DNA of 64,000 nt from contig NZ_CP132938.1 in assembly GCF_040358255.1 (NCBI RefSeq), forward strand, positions 2,604,001 through 2,668,000. The letters run 5' to 3'. The stretch's first letter is position 1, and each line of letters opens with the position of its first letter. The DNA is from Tunturibacter gelidoferens (GTDB lineage: Bacteria; Acidobacteriota; Terriglobia; Terriglobales; Acidobacteriaceae). The translations under genes were made by a program, and so were the position numbers. The notes beneath the pieces are model-generated. The model saw only the letters and a program-made list of their open reading frames with translations, made no database searches and was not told the origin of the DNA. Positions 9,929 through 17,954 of this stretch are shown in pieces.

Positions 9929-11161
9929 CTATGGGTTGTGATCGGAGGCGGCTTGCACCTCGCGGAAGACGCGGAGCATGTTGCCTCCGAGTAGTTTGTG
10001 CATGTCGTCGGCAGTGTAGCCGCGAGCCATGAGGGCTGCGGTAATTTTGGGCAGATCGGCAGCGGAGTCGATCCCGGCGGGTGGGACTGGGATGCCGTCG
10101 AAGTCGGTGCCGATGCCAACGTGGTCGATGCCGGCGATCTTGATGACGTGATCAAAGTGATCGATGAGTGAGTTGAAAGGCGCGCGGCCGATCTTTGCGG
10201 CGAACTCGCGGTCGACCTTGTCGGAGGCGGTGTAGGGGACGGGGAGGCCCTTGGCTTTATATTGGACGGCGAGGGCTTCCTGGGCTTTCTTGCGCTCGGG
10301 CTCCTGCGCGGCCCAGGCTTTGCGCCAGTCTTCGTCGATGAAGGCGGGGAAGAAGTTGACCATGACTACACCGTTGTTCTTCTTCATGGCGAGGAGCATC
10401 TCGTCGGTCATGTTGCGGGCGGCGTGTGTGAGAGCGCGGGCGGAGGAGTGCGATGCGATGACTGGAGTGTGCGTGGTGGCGATGACGTCCCAGAAGGTTT
10501 TGTCGGAGACGTGGGAGATGTCGACCATCATGCCGAGGCGGTTCATCTCGGCGACGACCTGTTTACCGAAAGGAGTGAGGCCGTTGTGGTGGTGGACTTT
10601 TTCGTCCTCGATGTCGCCTGAGGAGTCAGCCCAGTTGTTGGTGTTGGACCAGGTGAGGGTCATGTAGCGGACGCCGAGGCGATAGTAGTCGCGGAGAAGG
10701 CCGAGATCGTTTTCGATGGAGTGGCCGCCCTCGATGCCCATGAGGACGGCGAATTTTCCTTGTGCGTGTGTGGCGATGATGTCGTCGGCGGAGACGCAGA
10801 GGGCTAGTTTGTCGGGGTGTTTGCGGACCTGCTCGAGGGTGCCGTCGATGAGGGAGAGAGTGCGGTGGGCGCTGGCATTGGCGGGGTATTGGCCGGGGTC
10901 GACCCAGATGGAGAAGAACTGCGCGTCGAGGTTGCCTTGTTTCGCGCTTTCGTAGTTCAGCATGCCGCCGTTGAGGGGATCGGTGAAGTCCCAGTGTTCG
11001 TCGACGAATCGTTGAGGGGTGTCGGCGTGAGTGTCTATGACGATGGAGGATTGATGGACGGCGGCGGGATCAGTCATTGAATTTGTTTGGGATTTTGTTT
11101 GGGTGTGGGCTTGCAGGGTGAGGAGGAGCAGGGCAGAGACGAAGATGCCGCGTTTGTGCAT
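9929..11161 (-). CDS. Membrane dipeptidase, peptidase family M19 (exported)
   Basis: 410 residues. The signal peptide MHKRGIFVSALLLLTLQAHT directs export. The family hallmarks are IVIDTHADTP (metal-binding HxD), MGIEGGHSIEND (bridging Glu), LTWSNTNNWADS, VDISHVSDKTFWDV and VIASHSSARALT (two metal-binding His), and HVGIGTDFDGI near the C-terminus. It is a zinc dipeptidase that hydrolyses dipeptides, including renal-dipeptidase-type substrates. It probably processes peptides in the periplasm. No operon partner is evident. Confidence 0.93.
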   Translation of the reverse strand: MHKRGIFVSALLLLTLQAHTQTKSQTNSMTDPAAVHQSSIVIDTHADTPQRFVDEHWDFTDPLNGGMLNYESAKQGNLDAQFFSIWVDPGQYPANASAHRTLSLIDGTLEQVRKHPDKLALCVSADDIIATHAQGKFAVLMGIEGGHSIENDLGLLRDYYRLGVRYMTLTWSNTNNWADSSGDIEDEKVHHHNGLTPFGKQVVAEMNRLGMMVDISHVSDKTFWDVIATTHTPVIASHSSARALTHAARNMTDEMLLAMKKNNGVVMVNFFPAFIDEDWRKAWAAQEPERKKAQEALAVQYKAKGLPVPYTASDKVDREFAAKIGRAPFNSLIDHFDHVIKIAGIDHVGIGTDFDGIPVPPAGIDSAADLPKITAALMARGYTADDMHKLLGGNMLRVFREVQAASDHNP

Positions 11162-11289
11162 GTTGGGTCGCCACTCTTTCAGTCATGGGATAGCCGATTG
11201 TAGCAAGGGGATGGTTTTGGTCTGCTTAGGATTTTGCGGTGCGGTTTTTGTTATTTTTTTGCGCGTGGCAAAATGCGTTTTTTGCGGGG

Positions 11290-11352
11290 GATTTTGAAAA
11301 AAGTGACTGATTGGTGTGGTGTTTTTGTGGTGTGGTTGTGGTGAATTGTGTG
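11290..11352 (+). promoter_or_regulatory. Periodic TGGTG array resembling MraZ boxes (site A)
   Basis: TGGTG occurs at 11317, 11328 and 11339, exactly 11 bp apart, followed by TGTGG at 11348, with AAAAAAGTGAC just upstream at 11298. MraZ-type regulators bind short G-rich repeats spaced about one helical turn. A second such array with the same AAAAAAGTGAC motif is at 59471. No mraZ or division gene is nearby. The 340-bp gap (11162-11501) is otherwise T- and G-rich and holds no gene I can support. Confidence 0.4.
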
Positions 11353-11501
11353 GCTAACGTAGTGTTGTTGCACCACATTTTTGAGGGACGAAAAATGCGC
11401 CAAGGTTTTCGAAGTTTTTTATTTTTTTGACGTCCGTAAGGCTTGGGCGTCGGAGCAACCTAGAGGCAGTGCGATGCCATCTGTCTATGGAGAGGTGATG
11501 T

Positions 11502-11702
11502 ATGGCACAGGGTATGAATTCTTCGAAGACCGGAGCACGTCCTTCCCACGAAGCGATTGAAGATGAGAGCACCGCGACAGAGGTCGGCAAGACCGATCAG
11601 CAGAAGATGGATCATGCTGCGATGGAAAGCGCCAAACGCGCTCAGAACCGGATTCACTCGAACGAAGAGACGACTCCGGCGAACTCGATCTTTTCGAAGT
11701 AG
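11502..11702 (+). CDS. Small hydrophilic protein, unknown function
   Basis: 66 residues, ATG 11502 preceded by GGAGAGGTG. It is strongly hydrophilic, with no transmembrane segment, and is rich in Ser, Thr, Glu, Lys and Asn (TATEVGKTDQQKMDHAAM; KRAQNRIHSNEE). This suggests a disordered or helical stress-type protein. A strong terminator follows, so it is a monocistronic unit. The long upstream leader contains the periodic TGGTG array. I recognise no family. Confidence 0.65.
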   Translation: MAQGMNSSKTGARPSHEAIEDESTATEVGKTDQQKMDHAAMESAKRAQNRIHSNEETTPANSIFSK

Positions 11703-11723
11703 TTTCTTGGCTGAGCAGTAACG

Positions 11724-11766
11724 AGACGGAGATGCCCCGCGGGCCGGCGGGGCGTCTCCGTCTTTA
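11724..11766 (+). terminator. Strong terminator after the small hydrophilic protein gene
   Basis: A long stem, AGACGGAGATGCCCCGC with GCGGGGCGTCTCCGTCTT and one mismatch, plus a 6-nt loop, ends in T-rich sequence. It sits between convergent genes and may serve both. Confidence 0.85.
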
Positions 11767-11779
11767 TTTGGACGCTTGT

Positions 11780-12175
11780 TTAGAGAGCCACTGCGCCGGC
11801 TTCGGCTACGGCGTGGTCCTGGACTCCTGAGCCTCCGCTTACTCCGATGGCTCCAACTACCTTTCCTTCTTGCTTGAGGGGGATGCCGCCGGCGAAGATC
11901 ATGACTTTGCCGTCGTTTGAGGCGTGGATACCGAAGAACTGGTTTCCGGATTGGGAGTTGTCGCCGAGGTCTTTGGTGGTGATGTCGAAGGCGCGGGAGG
12001 TCCAGGCTTTTTTCTGCGCGATGTCGATGGAGCCGAGCCAGGCGTTGGCCATGCGCTCGAAGGCGATGAGGTTTCCGCCTTCATCGACTACGGCTACGTT
12101 CATGGGCTGGCCTAGTTCTTCGGCCTTCTTTTCGGCGGCGGCGATGATGCGGCGGGCGTCTGCTAGTTGGATCAT
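11780..12175 (-). CDS. GlcG/HbpS-like heme-binding family protein (DUF336)
   Basis: 131 residues, the usual size. The sequence starts MIQLADARRIIAAAEKKAEEL, continues MNVAVVDEGGNLIAFERM, and has IPLKQEGKVVGAIGVSGGSG near the C-terminus, the signature of the GlcG/PduO-C/HbpS fold. Members include accessory proteins of glycolate oxidation, cobalamin-related PduO domains and heme sensors, so the fold is sure but the ligand is not. GGAG lies just upstream of the ATG (complement of TTTTTTCTCC). No related catabolic operon is next to it. Confidence 0.85.
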   Translation of the reverse strand: MIQLADARRIIAAAEKKAEELGQPMNVAVVDEGGNLIAFERMANAWLGSIDIAQKKAWTSRAFDITTKDLGDNSQSGNQFFGIHASNDGKVMIFAGGIPLKQEGKVVGAIGVSGGSGVQDHAVAEAGAVAL

Positions 12176-12307
12176 TTTTTCTCCTGATACGAGCTTATCG
12201 GTTTGACGCTTATGGTGCGGTTGAGTGGCTTGTATTTTGACGCGAGCGAGGTGGGATTTTACCTTTCCATCCCATCACGAAGAGACTGCGATGGATGGAG
12301 CACCCGG

Positions 12308-12520
12308 CTATTTGTTGGAGCGAGAGAAGCTGATTAGTCTTGCTAGGCATACTGCGATCAGGAGGGCGACGCCGAGTGCGGTAAAGCCGTACATGCCCAG
12401 GACGACCAGGTACTTTGGTGTGCTGGGCCATGAGCCTCTGCCGTCGGTCATGACGAAGGCTGTGTAGGAGAGTGCGCCGAAGAGGAGTGAGAGACAACCA
12501 AGTCGAAAAAGAGTGCGCAT
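12308..12520 (-). CDS. Small two-helix membrane protein, unknown
   Basis: 70 residues with two hydrophobic helices: about 5-23 (FRLGCLSLLFGALSYTAFV) and about 40-62 (VVLGMYGFTALGVALLIAVCL). The loop between them contains GRGSWPSTPKY and the tail is short and basic. No clear ribosome site is visible before the ATG, and an overlapping frame on the other strand is open too, so the call rests on the membrane-protein character alone. Confidence 0.45.
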   Translation of the reverse strand: MRTLFRLGCLSLLFGALSYTAFVMTDGRGSWPSTPKYLVVLGMYGFTALGVALLIAVCLARLISFSRSNK

Positions 12521-12548
12521 GTGTGAGATGGCGATCTAGAACATCCGG

Positions 12549-13001
12549 CTAGCTTTCGAAGTGGATCTGAACGTTGAGTTCGACGCGAACCGGCTGCCCG
12601 TTTTTTCTGGAAGGTTTGAACTTGTAGCTTTGAACAGCACCGATAGCTGACTGTTCGAGTTCTTTCACAGCACTTTGATCAGGGCTATTAGCTCCTTTGA
12701 TGATGGTGCGGTAAATGTGAACGTTGCTCGTTGTTCCGTCAGGTTCCACATAGAAGTTCACAATCACAAAACCATTAAGCTTCGCTTTGTGAACAGATTT
12801 TGGGATGTTTGGATTGGTTGAATGAATCAAAACAGGTGCTGAAACGTCTTTTCCAATTTTAGCGATTTCCAGCGGTTGTGATTGAGAAGCCGTTGGTGGC
12901 GCCGCAGCTGCGGGATTATCTTGCAATGACTCTGGTCGTGCCAGAGACGGAAGAAGCAGGAAAACGACTAGAGAACCTATACTCCTAAGCGATCGCGGCA
13001 T
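12549..13001 (-). CDS. TonB C-terminal domain protein, exported
   Basis: 150 residues from ATG 13001; the longer open frame upstream is Arg/His-rich and overlaps the sdhB end. The N-terminus (SIGSLVVFLLLPSLARPES) is a signal peptide or anchor. Residues about 60-150 form a TonB-like C-terminal fold: KAKLNGFVIVNFYVEPDGTT, NVHIYRTI, then AIGAVQSYKFKPSRKNGQPV. Unlike true TonB there is no proline-rich spanning region, so energy transduction is doubtful. Such short TonB-fold proteins are common in this group. It lies just downstream of sdhB on the same strand. Confidence 0.75.
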   Translation of the reverse strand: MPRSLRSIGSLVVFLLLPSLARPESLQDNPAAAAPPTASQSQPLEIAKIGKDVSAPVLIHSTNPNIPKSVHKAKLNGFVIVNFYVEPDGTTSNVHIYRTIIKGANSPDQSAVKELEQSAIGAVQSYKFKPSRKNGQPVRVELNVQIHFES

Positions 13002-13024
13002 CAGAGGGTGATTCAATCTACATC

Positions 13025-13786
13025 CTATCTTGCGAAGAGGTCTTTGACTTGCTGGATGAAGACGTCGCGGCCCATGTCGGAGATGGCTTCGGTGAGGGGG
13101 AGCTGTTTGGGGCAGGCCTGAACGCAGTTTTGCGCGAAGCCGCACTCCTGGATGCCGCCGTCTCCGGCTAGGGCGCGGAGGCGTTCTTCTTTGAGGACGG
13201 CGCCGGAGGGGTCCATGTTGAAGAGCTTGGCCTGGGCGATGGTGGCGGCGCCGACGAAGTTGGTGACGTCGTTGAACTGGGGGCAGACCTCCATGCAGAT
13301 GGTGCAGGAGATGCAGTTCGAGAGGGGGTAGCGCTGCTCCTGGATTTGAGGAGCTTGGCGTGGCCCAGCTCCTAGATCGTACGAACCGTCGATGGGAACC
13401 CAGGCCTGGACCTTCTTGAGATTTTCGAAGAGGACGGAGCGGTCTACGGCGAGGTCGCGGACTACGGGGAACTTCGAGAGCGGGGCGAGGGTGATGGGCT
13501 GATCCCGATTTGGTCCGGTGAGCTTGTCGACCAAGGCGGAGCAGGCCATGCGGGCTTTGCCGTTGATGAGCATGGCGCAGGAGCCGCAGATCTCCTCGAG
13601 GCAGTTGGCATCGTAGGTGATAGGCGTGGTGGCGCGGCCGGAGACGTCGACGGGGTTGAGCGCGATCTCGCCGAGGAGCGAGGTGATGTTCATGCCCGGG
13701 CGATAGGGAATCTCGAATTTTTCGGTGGTGGAGGGGGCGTCCGGGGTGGACTGGCGCTTGATCTCGACTTTGATGGTGCTGGGCAT
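13025..13786 (-). CDS. sdhB: Succinate dehydrogenase iron-sulfur subunit
   Basis: 253 residues. It passes electrons from the flavoprotein through three Fe-S clusters to the membrane quinone site. The start is ATG 13786 with AGGAG upstream. The N-terminal ferredoxin domain holds the 2Fe-2S ligands in CLEEICGSCAMLINGKARMAC; the C-terminal domain holds CISCTICMEVCPQ and CGFAQNCVQACPK for the 4Fe-4S and 3Fe-4S clusters. It is the last gene of the sdh operon, separated from sdhA by a 66-aa gene and a repeat. Confidence 0.95.
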   Translation of the reverse strand: MPSTIKVEIKRQSTPDAPSTTEKFEIPYRPGMNITSLLGEIALNPVDVSGRATTPITYDANCLEEICGSCAMLINGKARMACSALVDKLTGPNRDQPITLAPLSKFPVVRDLAVDRSVLFENLKKVQAWVPIDGSYDLGAGPRQAPQIQEQRYPLSNCISCTICMEVCPQFNDVTNFVGAATIAQAKLFNMDPSGAVLKEERLRALAGDGGIQECGFAQNCVQACPKQLPLTEAISDMGRDVFIQQVKDLFAR

Positions 13787-13883
13787 GCGACTGCTCCTTA
13801 GGGCCTGCACATATCCTGTGCCTTCGGCGTGGGGGTTAGCTGGAGGCGTTTGGTGATGCGGGCTGCAGTCGGCGAGGCGTGGA

Positions 13884-14084
13884 TTAGAAGCTGCCGGTTT
13901 TGTGCAGGCGTTCTTTCTCCAGAGTGGCGACCGCTATGCCCTCTTCTTTGCTGATCGGAAGACGGCCTTTGAGGGCCATGGTCCGCTCGTTGGGGTGAAG
14001 GTGCGTGGTGTAGAGATACATATACGTCATGACCGCTGCGTATACGAGGGCAAGGCCTATGTAGACGAAAGTGATGTTTTCCAT
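13884..14084 (-). CDS. Small single-helix membrane protein within the sdh operon
   Basis: 66 residues. Residues 5-26 (TFVYIGLALVYAAVMTYMYLY) form one transmembrane helix, followed by a charged cytoplasmic tail (KGRLPISKEEGIAVATLEKERL). It lies between sdhA and sdhB in the same orientation, 97 bp before sdhB. The helix-plus-basic-tail plan loosely recalls CcmD-type or respiratory accessory miniproteins, but I recognise no family. No strong ribosome site is visible. The role in the succinate dehydrogenase complex is inference from position only. Confidence 0.6.
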   Translation of the reverse strand: MENITFVYIGLALVYAAVMTYMYLYTTHLHPNERTMALKGRLPISKEEGIAVATLEKERLHKTGSF

Positions 14085-14179
14085 GCCCGGTTAGACGGTG
14101 TTGGCGGGTTTTAGGGAGATCCGTCGTGTTGGGTCTTTTTGTTGCTGGCTGCCACTGTGGTGCAGCGACGAGGCGAAAA

Positions 14180-14287
14180 GCAGATTCCTCCGCTGCGCTG
14201 CGGAATGACAACAAAAGAACAGGCAACGGCAAGGACAACAAAAGAACAGGCAACGGCAAGGACAACAAAAGAACAGGCAACGGCAAG
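14180..14287 (+). repeat. Palindrome-plus-tail repeat with three 27-bp tandem units
   Basis: A palindromic head (GATTCCTCCGCTGCGCTGCG and GAATGAC) runs into three units of 27 bp at 14207, 14234 and 14261, each reading GACAACAAAAGAACAGGCAA followed by CGGCAAG. The tail is T-free on the plus strand. It sits in the 346-bp gap inside the sdh operon, between sdhA and the 66-aa gene, in the orientation opposite to transcription. No coding role is likely. Confidence 0.85.
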
Positions 14288-14430
14288 GACAAATACGGGG
14301 GTCTCTCCGCTTCGGCGGCAAAGTGCGCCACCTTCGGTCGAGATGACGATTTTTGTGGGTAGGCTGGCATCTGTTTAGGACGGTGTTTGTCAGGCTATGA
14401 GCGGGGTTGATCAGGATCTTAGGGCGTTTG

Positions 14431-16203
14431 TCAGGCGGTGGCGTCGTAGCGGCGGGGGCGTGGGGTGATGTGGCTGATGTCTACTTCTTCGAACTCGAAG
14501 GCGGGGGCGTTGTCTTTGAAGCTGGCTTTGGTGGTCTTGAGGAACTTTTCGTCGTTGCGGTCGGGGAAGTCGGGTTTGTAGTGGGCTCCGCGGGACTCGT
14601 CGCGGAGGCGTGCGCCCTGGACAATGACGCGGCCCAGCTGGAGCATGTTCCAGAGCTGGCGGGTGAAGGCGAAGCTGGTGTTGGCCCACTGGCTCTTGTC
14701 GGAGAGGTTGACGTTCTCGTAGCGCTCGAGGAGTTCGACGATCTTGGCGTCGGCTTCGTCGAGGCCGGCGTTGTAGCGGATGATGGTGGCGTGCTTGGTC
14801 ATAGTTTCGCCGAGTTCGCGCCAGAGCTTGAAGGGGTTTTCGGTGCCCTTGTTGTTGAGCAGGGCGTTGTTGAACTCCTTCTGGCGGGCGAGTTCGGCGG
14901 CGTGGCCACCGTCACCCTCTTGTGCGGGAAGGGCTTTGGCGTAGGCGAGGGCGTGGGGGCCGGCGACGAAGCCTCCGTAGATGCAGGAGAGGAGGCTGTT
15001 GGCGCCGAGTCGATTGGCGCCATGAATCGAATAATCTGCTTCTCCGGCTGCATAAACGCCGGGGATGTTGGTGCGCTGGTCGAAGTCGACCCAGAGGCCG
15101 CCCATGGTGTAGTGCATGCCGGGGAAGATCTTCATGGGGACTTCGCGGGGGTCGTCGCCAACGAACTTCTCGTAGATCTCGAGGATGCCTTCCAGTTTGT
15201 TGAGGCGTTCCTTGGGGAGGTGGGTGAGGTCGAGGTAGACCATGGGCTGGCCATCGATGCCCATGCCGTGCTCGTAGACGACTTTGAAGATGGCGCGGGT
15301 GGCGACGTCGCGGGGGACGAGGTTGCCGTACTTGGGGTACCAATCTTCGAGGAAGTACCAGCGATCGGACTCGGGGATGGAGCGGGCTACGCGCTTGTCG
15401 TTCTTGTCTTTGGGGACCCACACGCGACCGCCTTCGCCTCGGGCGGACTCGGACATGAGGCGGAGCTTGTCTTCGCCGGGGATGGCGGTGGGGTGGACCT
15501 GGATGAATTCGCCGTTGGCGTAGAAGGCTCCCTGTTGGTAAAGTGCTGATTGAGCTGATCCGGTGCAAACTACTGAATTGGTGGACTTTCCGAAGATGGC
15601 TCCGTTGCCTCCGGTGCAGATGATAATTGCATCCGCCGGAAATGTTCTCGTTTCCATCGACCGGAGGTCCATGGCGCAGATGCCTCGGGCTTCGCCCTTG
15701 GAGCCGAGGACGGCGGAGAGGAACTCCCAGCCTTCGTACTTGGTGACTTTGCCTTCAGCTTCGTATCTTCTTACTTGCTCATCCAGTGCGTAAAGCAACT
15801 GCTGGCCGGTGGTGGCTCCGGCGAAGGCTGTGCGCTGGTAGAGGGTGCCTCCGAAGCGGCGGAAGTCCAAGAGGCCTTCGGGGGTGCGGTTGAAGGGGAC
15901 GCCCATGCGGTCGAGGAGGTCGATGATGGCGGGGCCCTGGGCGGTCATGTTTTTGACGGGGGTCTGGTTGGCGAGGAAGTCGCCGCCGTAGATGGTGTCG
16001 TCGAAGTGCTTGAGGACGGAGTCGCCCTCGCCTTTGAGGTCCTTGGCGGCGTTGATGCCTCCCTGGGCGCAGACGGAGTGGGAGCGCTTGACGGGGACGA
16101 TGGAGAAGAGGTCGACCTTGCCGCCCGCTTCGGCGATCTTAATGACGGCGGCTAGTCCGGCTAGTCCGCCGCCTACTACGATGATTCTGGGTGTTGCTGC
16201 CAT
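14431..16203 (-). CDS. sdhA: Succinate dehydrogenase flavoprotein subunit
   Basis: 590 residues, full length. It oxidises succinate to fumarate with covalently bound FAD. The FAD dinucleotide fold is at the start (IIVVGGGLAGLAAVIKIAE). The flavinylation region SVCAQGGINAA lacks the usual His-adjacent serines but contains the conserved HSVCAQGGIN motif. FIQVHPTAI, EGGRVWVP, HYTMGGLWVD and the substrate-binding HGANRLGANSLL follow. AGGAAG precedes the ATG. It is transcribed after sdhC and an 80-aa gene and before sdhB. Confidence 0.96.
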   Translation of the reverse strand: MAATPRIIVVGGGLAGLAAVIKIAEAGGKVDLFSIVPVKRSHSVCAQGGINAAKDLKGEGDSVLKHFDDTIYGGDFLANQTPVKNMTAQGPAIIDLLDRMGVPFNRTPEGLLDFRRFGGTLYQRTAFAGATTGQQLLYALDEQVRRYEAEGKVTKYEGWEFLSAVLGSKGEARGICAMDLRSMETRTFPADAIIICTGGNGAIFGKSTNSVVCTGSAQSALYQQGAFYANGEFIQVHPTAIPGEDKLRLMSESARGEGGRVWVPKDKNDKRVARSIPESDRWYFLEDWYPKYGNLVPRDVATRAIFKVVYEHGMGIDGQPMVYLDLTHLPKERLNKLEGILEIYEKFVGDDPREVPMKIFPGMHYTMGGLWVDFDQRTNIPGVYAAGEADYSIHGANRLGANSLLSCIYGGFVAGPHALAYAKALPAQEGDGGHAAELARQKEFNNALLNNKGTENPFKLWRELGETMTKHATIIRYNAGLDEADAKIVELLERYENVNLSDKSQWANTSFAFTRQLWNMLQLGRVIVQGARLRDESRGAHYKPDFPDRNDEKFLKTTKASFKDNAPAFEFEEVDISHITPRPRRYDATA

Positions 16204-16227
16204 GAGCTTCTTCCTAGTGAAATCTGA

Positions 16228-16470
16228 TTATCTATGTCTTTGTCGAAACAACCACAGAGCAACGAAGCTCCATAAGAATCCGATCACGATGGTCGTCGTC
16301 AGCCGGATATAAAATCGCGCTCGCCATTCGGTTGGATTTGCATACGGGTACGCTGTCATCCATACGTCGAACATCACCTGATAGAGACTGCACAGGCCGG
16401 CGAGTGACAGGGCGACCAACGAAAGACTGGCCCATTTGACCTTAGAACGAAACATCCCTTGAAACATCAT
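16228..16470 (-). CDS. Small two-helix membrane protein between sdhC and sdhA
   Basis: 80 residues, with GAAGG placed about 6 nt before the ATG. Two hydrophobic segments: about 14-33 (ASLSLVALSLAGLCSLYQVM) and about 56-73 (TTTIVIGFLWSFVALWLF), with an aromatic, charged loop between and a basic end (RQRHR). The base composition is lower in GC than sdhA and sdhC. It lies 25 bp before sdhA on the same strand. No family is recognised. It could be a second membrane anchor or simply an unrelated insertion in the operon. Confidence 0.6.
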   Translation of the reverse strand: MMFQGMFRSKVKWASLSLVALSLAGLCSLYQVMFDVWMTAYPYANPTEWRARFYIRLTTTIVIGFLWSFVALWLFRQRHR

Positions 16471-16551
16471 GATTGCCTTCAGCTTTACGAACGATCTGAA
16501 AATTCAAACAGGAACGAAGAATTGATCAATCAATCCAATAGCCAAGCAGCT

Positions 16552-17367
16552 TTACCGAACCTCGCCCGGTTGGTCTGGGTTTGTTGAATTTGGTGGTGGG
16601 ACTGTTGGGGCGGGTAGGGCTATGCCGGCCGGTTGGGCGGGCATTACGTCGACGGGAGCGTTCGGGTACATGTAGACGACGGCGTAGATGCTGGCGAGGC
16701 CCATGATGCAGAGAGCAAGGCCGAAGGCGGTGCAGACGTAGCCGAATTTCTTGCGAGCCTTTTCGCCGGGGGTGATGCCCCACTTGGCGGCGAAGAGCCA
16801 GATGCCGTAGGCGAAGTGCCACGTGGTGGCGATCATCGCGATGACGTAGATGGCGAGCATCCAGGGGTTCGAAAGTTCAACCTGTACTTTATGGAAGGCT
16901 GCGCCGGGGTTATCGGGGAGGGAGATGCCGCTGAAGCGCTGTCGCCAGACGTGCTGGACGATATAGAAGAAGGCGATGATGCCGGTGATGCGCTGGGAGA
17001 GGTACATCCAGTTGGAGGCCCAAGGGTAGACGTTGACGCTGACGCGGCCGCGGAAGGCGATGAAGAGTCCGTAGAGGGCGTGGAAGGCGAGGGGGATGAA
17101 GATGAAGGCCCACTCGAGAACGCGTACCAGCGGGAGGGAGTTGAGGAACTTGACCTGCTGGGCGTAGGCGAGGGGGCCGTTGAGGGTCTCGAAGTTGGAG
17201 ATGATGTGCTCGACGAGGAAGGCGCCGATGGGGACGATGCCGGAGAGGGAGTGGAGCTTGTGCCAGAGGAAGGAGTGGCCCTGGCCGGCGCGGAGGGGCT
17301 GCACGCCTTTGAGCTTGGACGCGCTGGGGGGCGCGGCAGGAGGTGCTGGCGGGGCGGCGGTGGCCAT
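16552..17367 (-). CDS. sdhC: Succinate dehydrogenase cytochrome b subunit
   Basis: 271 residues. It anchors the dehydrogenase in the membrane, binds heme and reduces quinone. After an Ala/Pro-rich N-terminus come SFLWHKLHSLSGIVPIGAFL (helix I with conserved His), FIPLAFHALYGLFIA, SQRITGIIAFFYIVQHVW (His in helix), and ATTWHFAYGIWLFAAKWG. Five transmembrane helices and a single polypeptide indicate a Bacillus-like type B cytochrome b with probably two hemes. The C-terminal 35 residues are Pro-rich. AGGAG lies before the ATG. It is the first gene of the sdh operon. Confidence 0.93.
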   Translation of the reverse strand: MATAAPPAPPAAPPSASKLKGVQPLRAGQGHSFLWHKLHSLSGIVPIGAFLVEHIISNFETLNGPLAYAQQVKFLNSLPLVRVLEWAFIFIPLAFHALYGLFIAFRGRVSVNVYPWASNWMYLSQRITGIIAFFYIVQHVWRQRFSGISLPDNPGAAFHKVQVELSNPWMLAIYVIAMIATTWHFAYGIWLFAAKWGITPGEKARKKFGYVCTAFGLALCIMGLASIYAVVYMYPNAPVDVMPAQPAGIALPAPTVPPPNSTNPDQPGEVR

Positions 17368-17558
17368 GAGGGCTCCTTGAATTCGTGGATTCGTGACGAA
17401 TGCACTCTGGAGAGATGGAAAAGTGCAGCTGGGCGATTATTCCGCCCGGGGATTATCAGCGTCAAGGAAAGTGCTTGAATTTGTGCGGTTATCGTTATGT
17501 TTGTGCGATTAAGTCGCATCGCGTCGATTACCGGTGTGCTTCTGATTCTTGCGAGGCT

Positions 17559-17942
17559 TTATTCCGACGCTGGGCGGCAGTAGAACTCGAGGCGGAATCC
17601 GTTGGGGTCGTTGAACCAGATGTACTCTTTGCCGCCGTGGGAGTCGATGCCGATTCCGCTGTGTTTGAGGCCGGAGTTGTTGAGGTGATCCTCGATTTTG
17701 CGGAGGTCGGCGGGATCATGAACTCCGAGGGCGAGATGGTTCAGGCCGGGCAACTCTTTGTTGTAGGGGGCGGAGGGTCTGGCGGAGGGTGTGAAGAAAA
17801 GGGTGGCGTCACCGATCTTGTAAACCAGGAAGTCTTTGCCTTGTGCGGTGGGTTCGCCGAGGAGTGCGCGATAGAACTTTGCTGTCGGTTCTAAGTCTTC
17901 GACGCGGAAGACGAGGTGATCGATGTAGAGAGTGGGTAGCAT
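17559..17942 (-). CDS. VOC/glyoxalase family protein
   Basis: 127 residues, one vicinal-oxygen-chelate module pair. The start YIDHLVFRVEDLEPTAKFYRALLG, the middle GLNHLALGVHDPADLRKIEDHL and the end EYIWFNDPNGFRLEFYC give His/Glu metal-ligand candidates. The family covers lyases, dioxygenases and resistance proteins, so the reaction is not known. It lies 12 bp downstream of rdgB on the same strand and is likely co-transcribed. Confidence 0.9.
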   Translation of the reverse strand: MLPTLYIDHLVFRVEDLEPTAKFYRALLGEPTAQGKDFLVYKIGDATLFFTPSARPSAPYNKELPGLNHLALGVHDPADLRKIEDHLNNSGLKHSGIGIDSHGGKEYIWFNDPNGFRLEFYCRPASE

Positions 17943-17954
17943 GCAGGAAGTCTA

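Noticed and set aside
14407..15549. 380-codon plus-strand open frame
   Set aside because: It is the shadow of sdhA; the high GC content keeps the opposite strand open.
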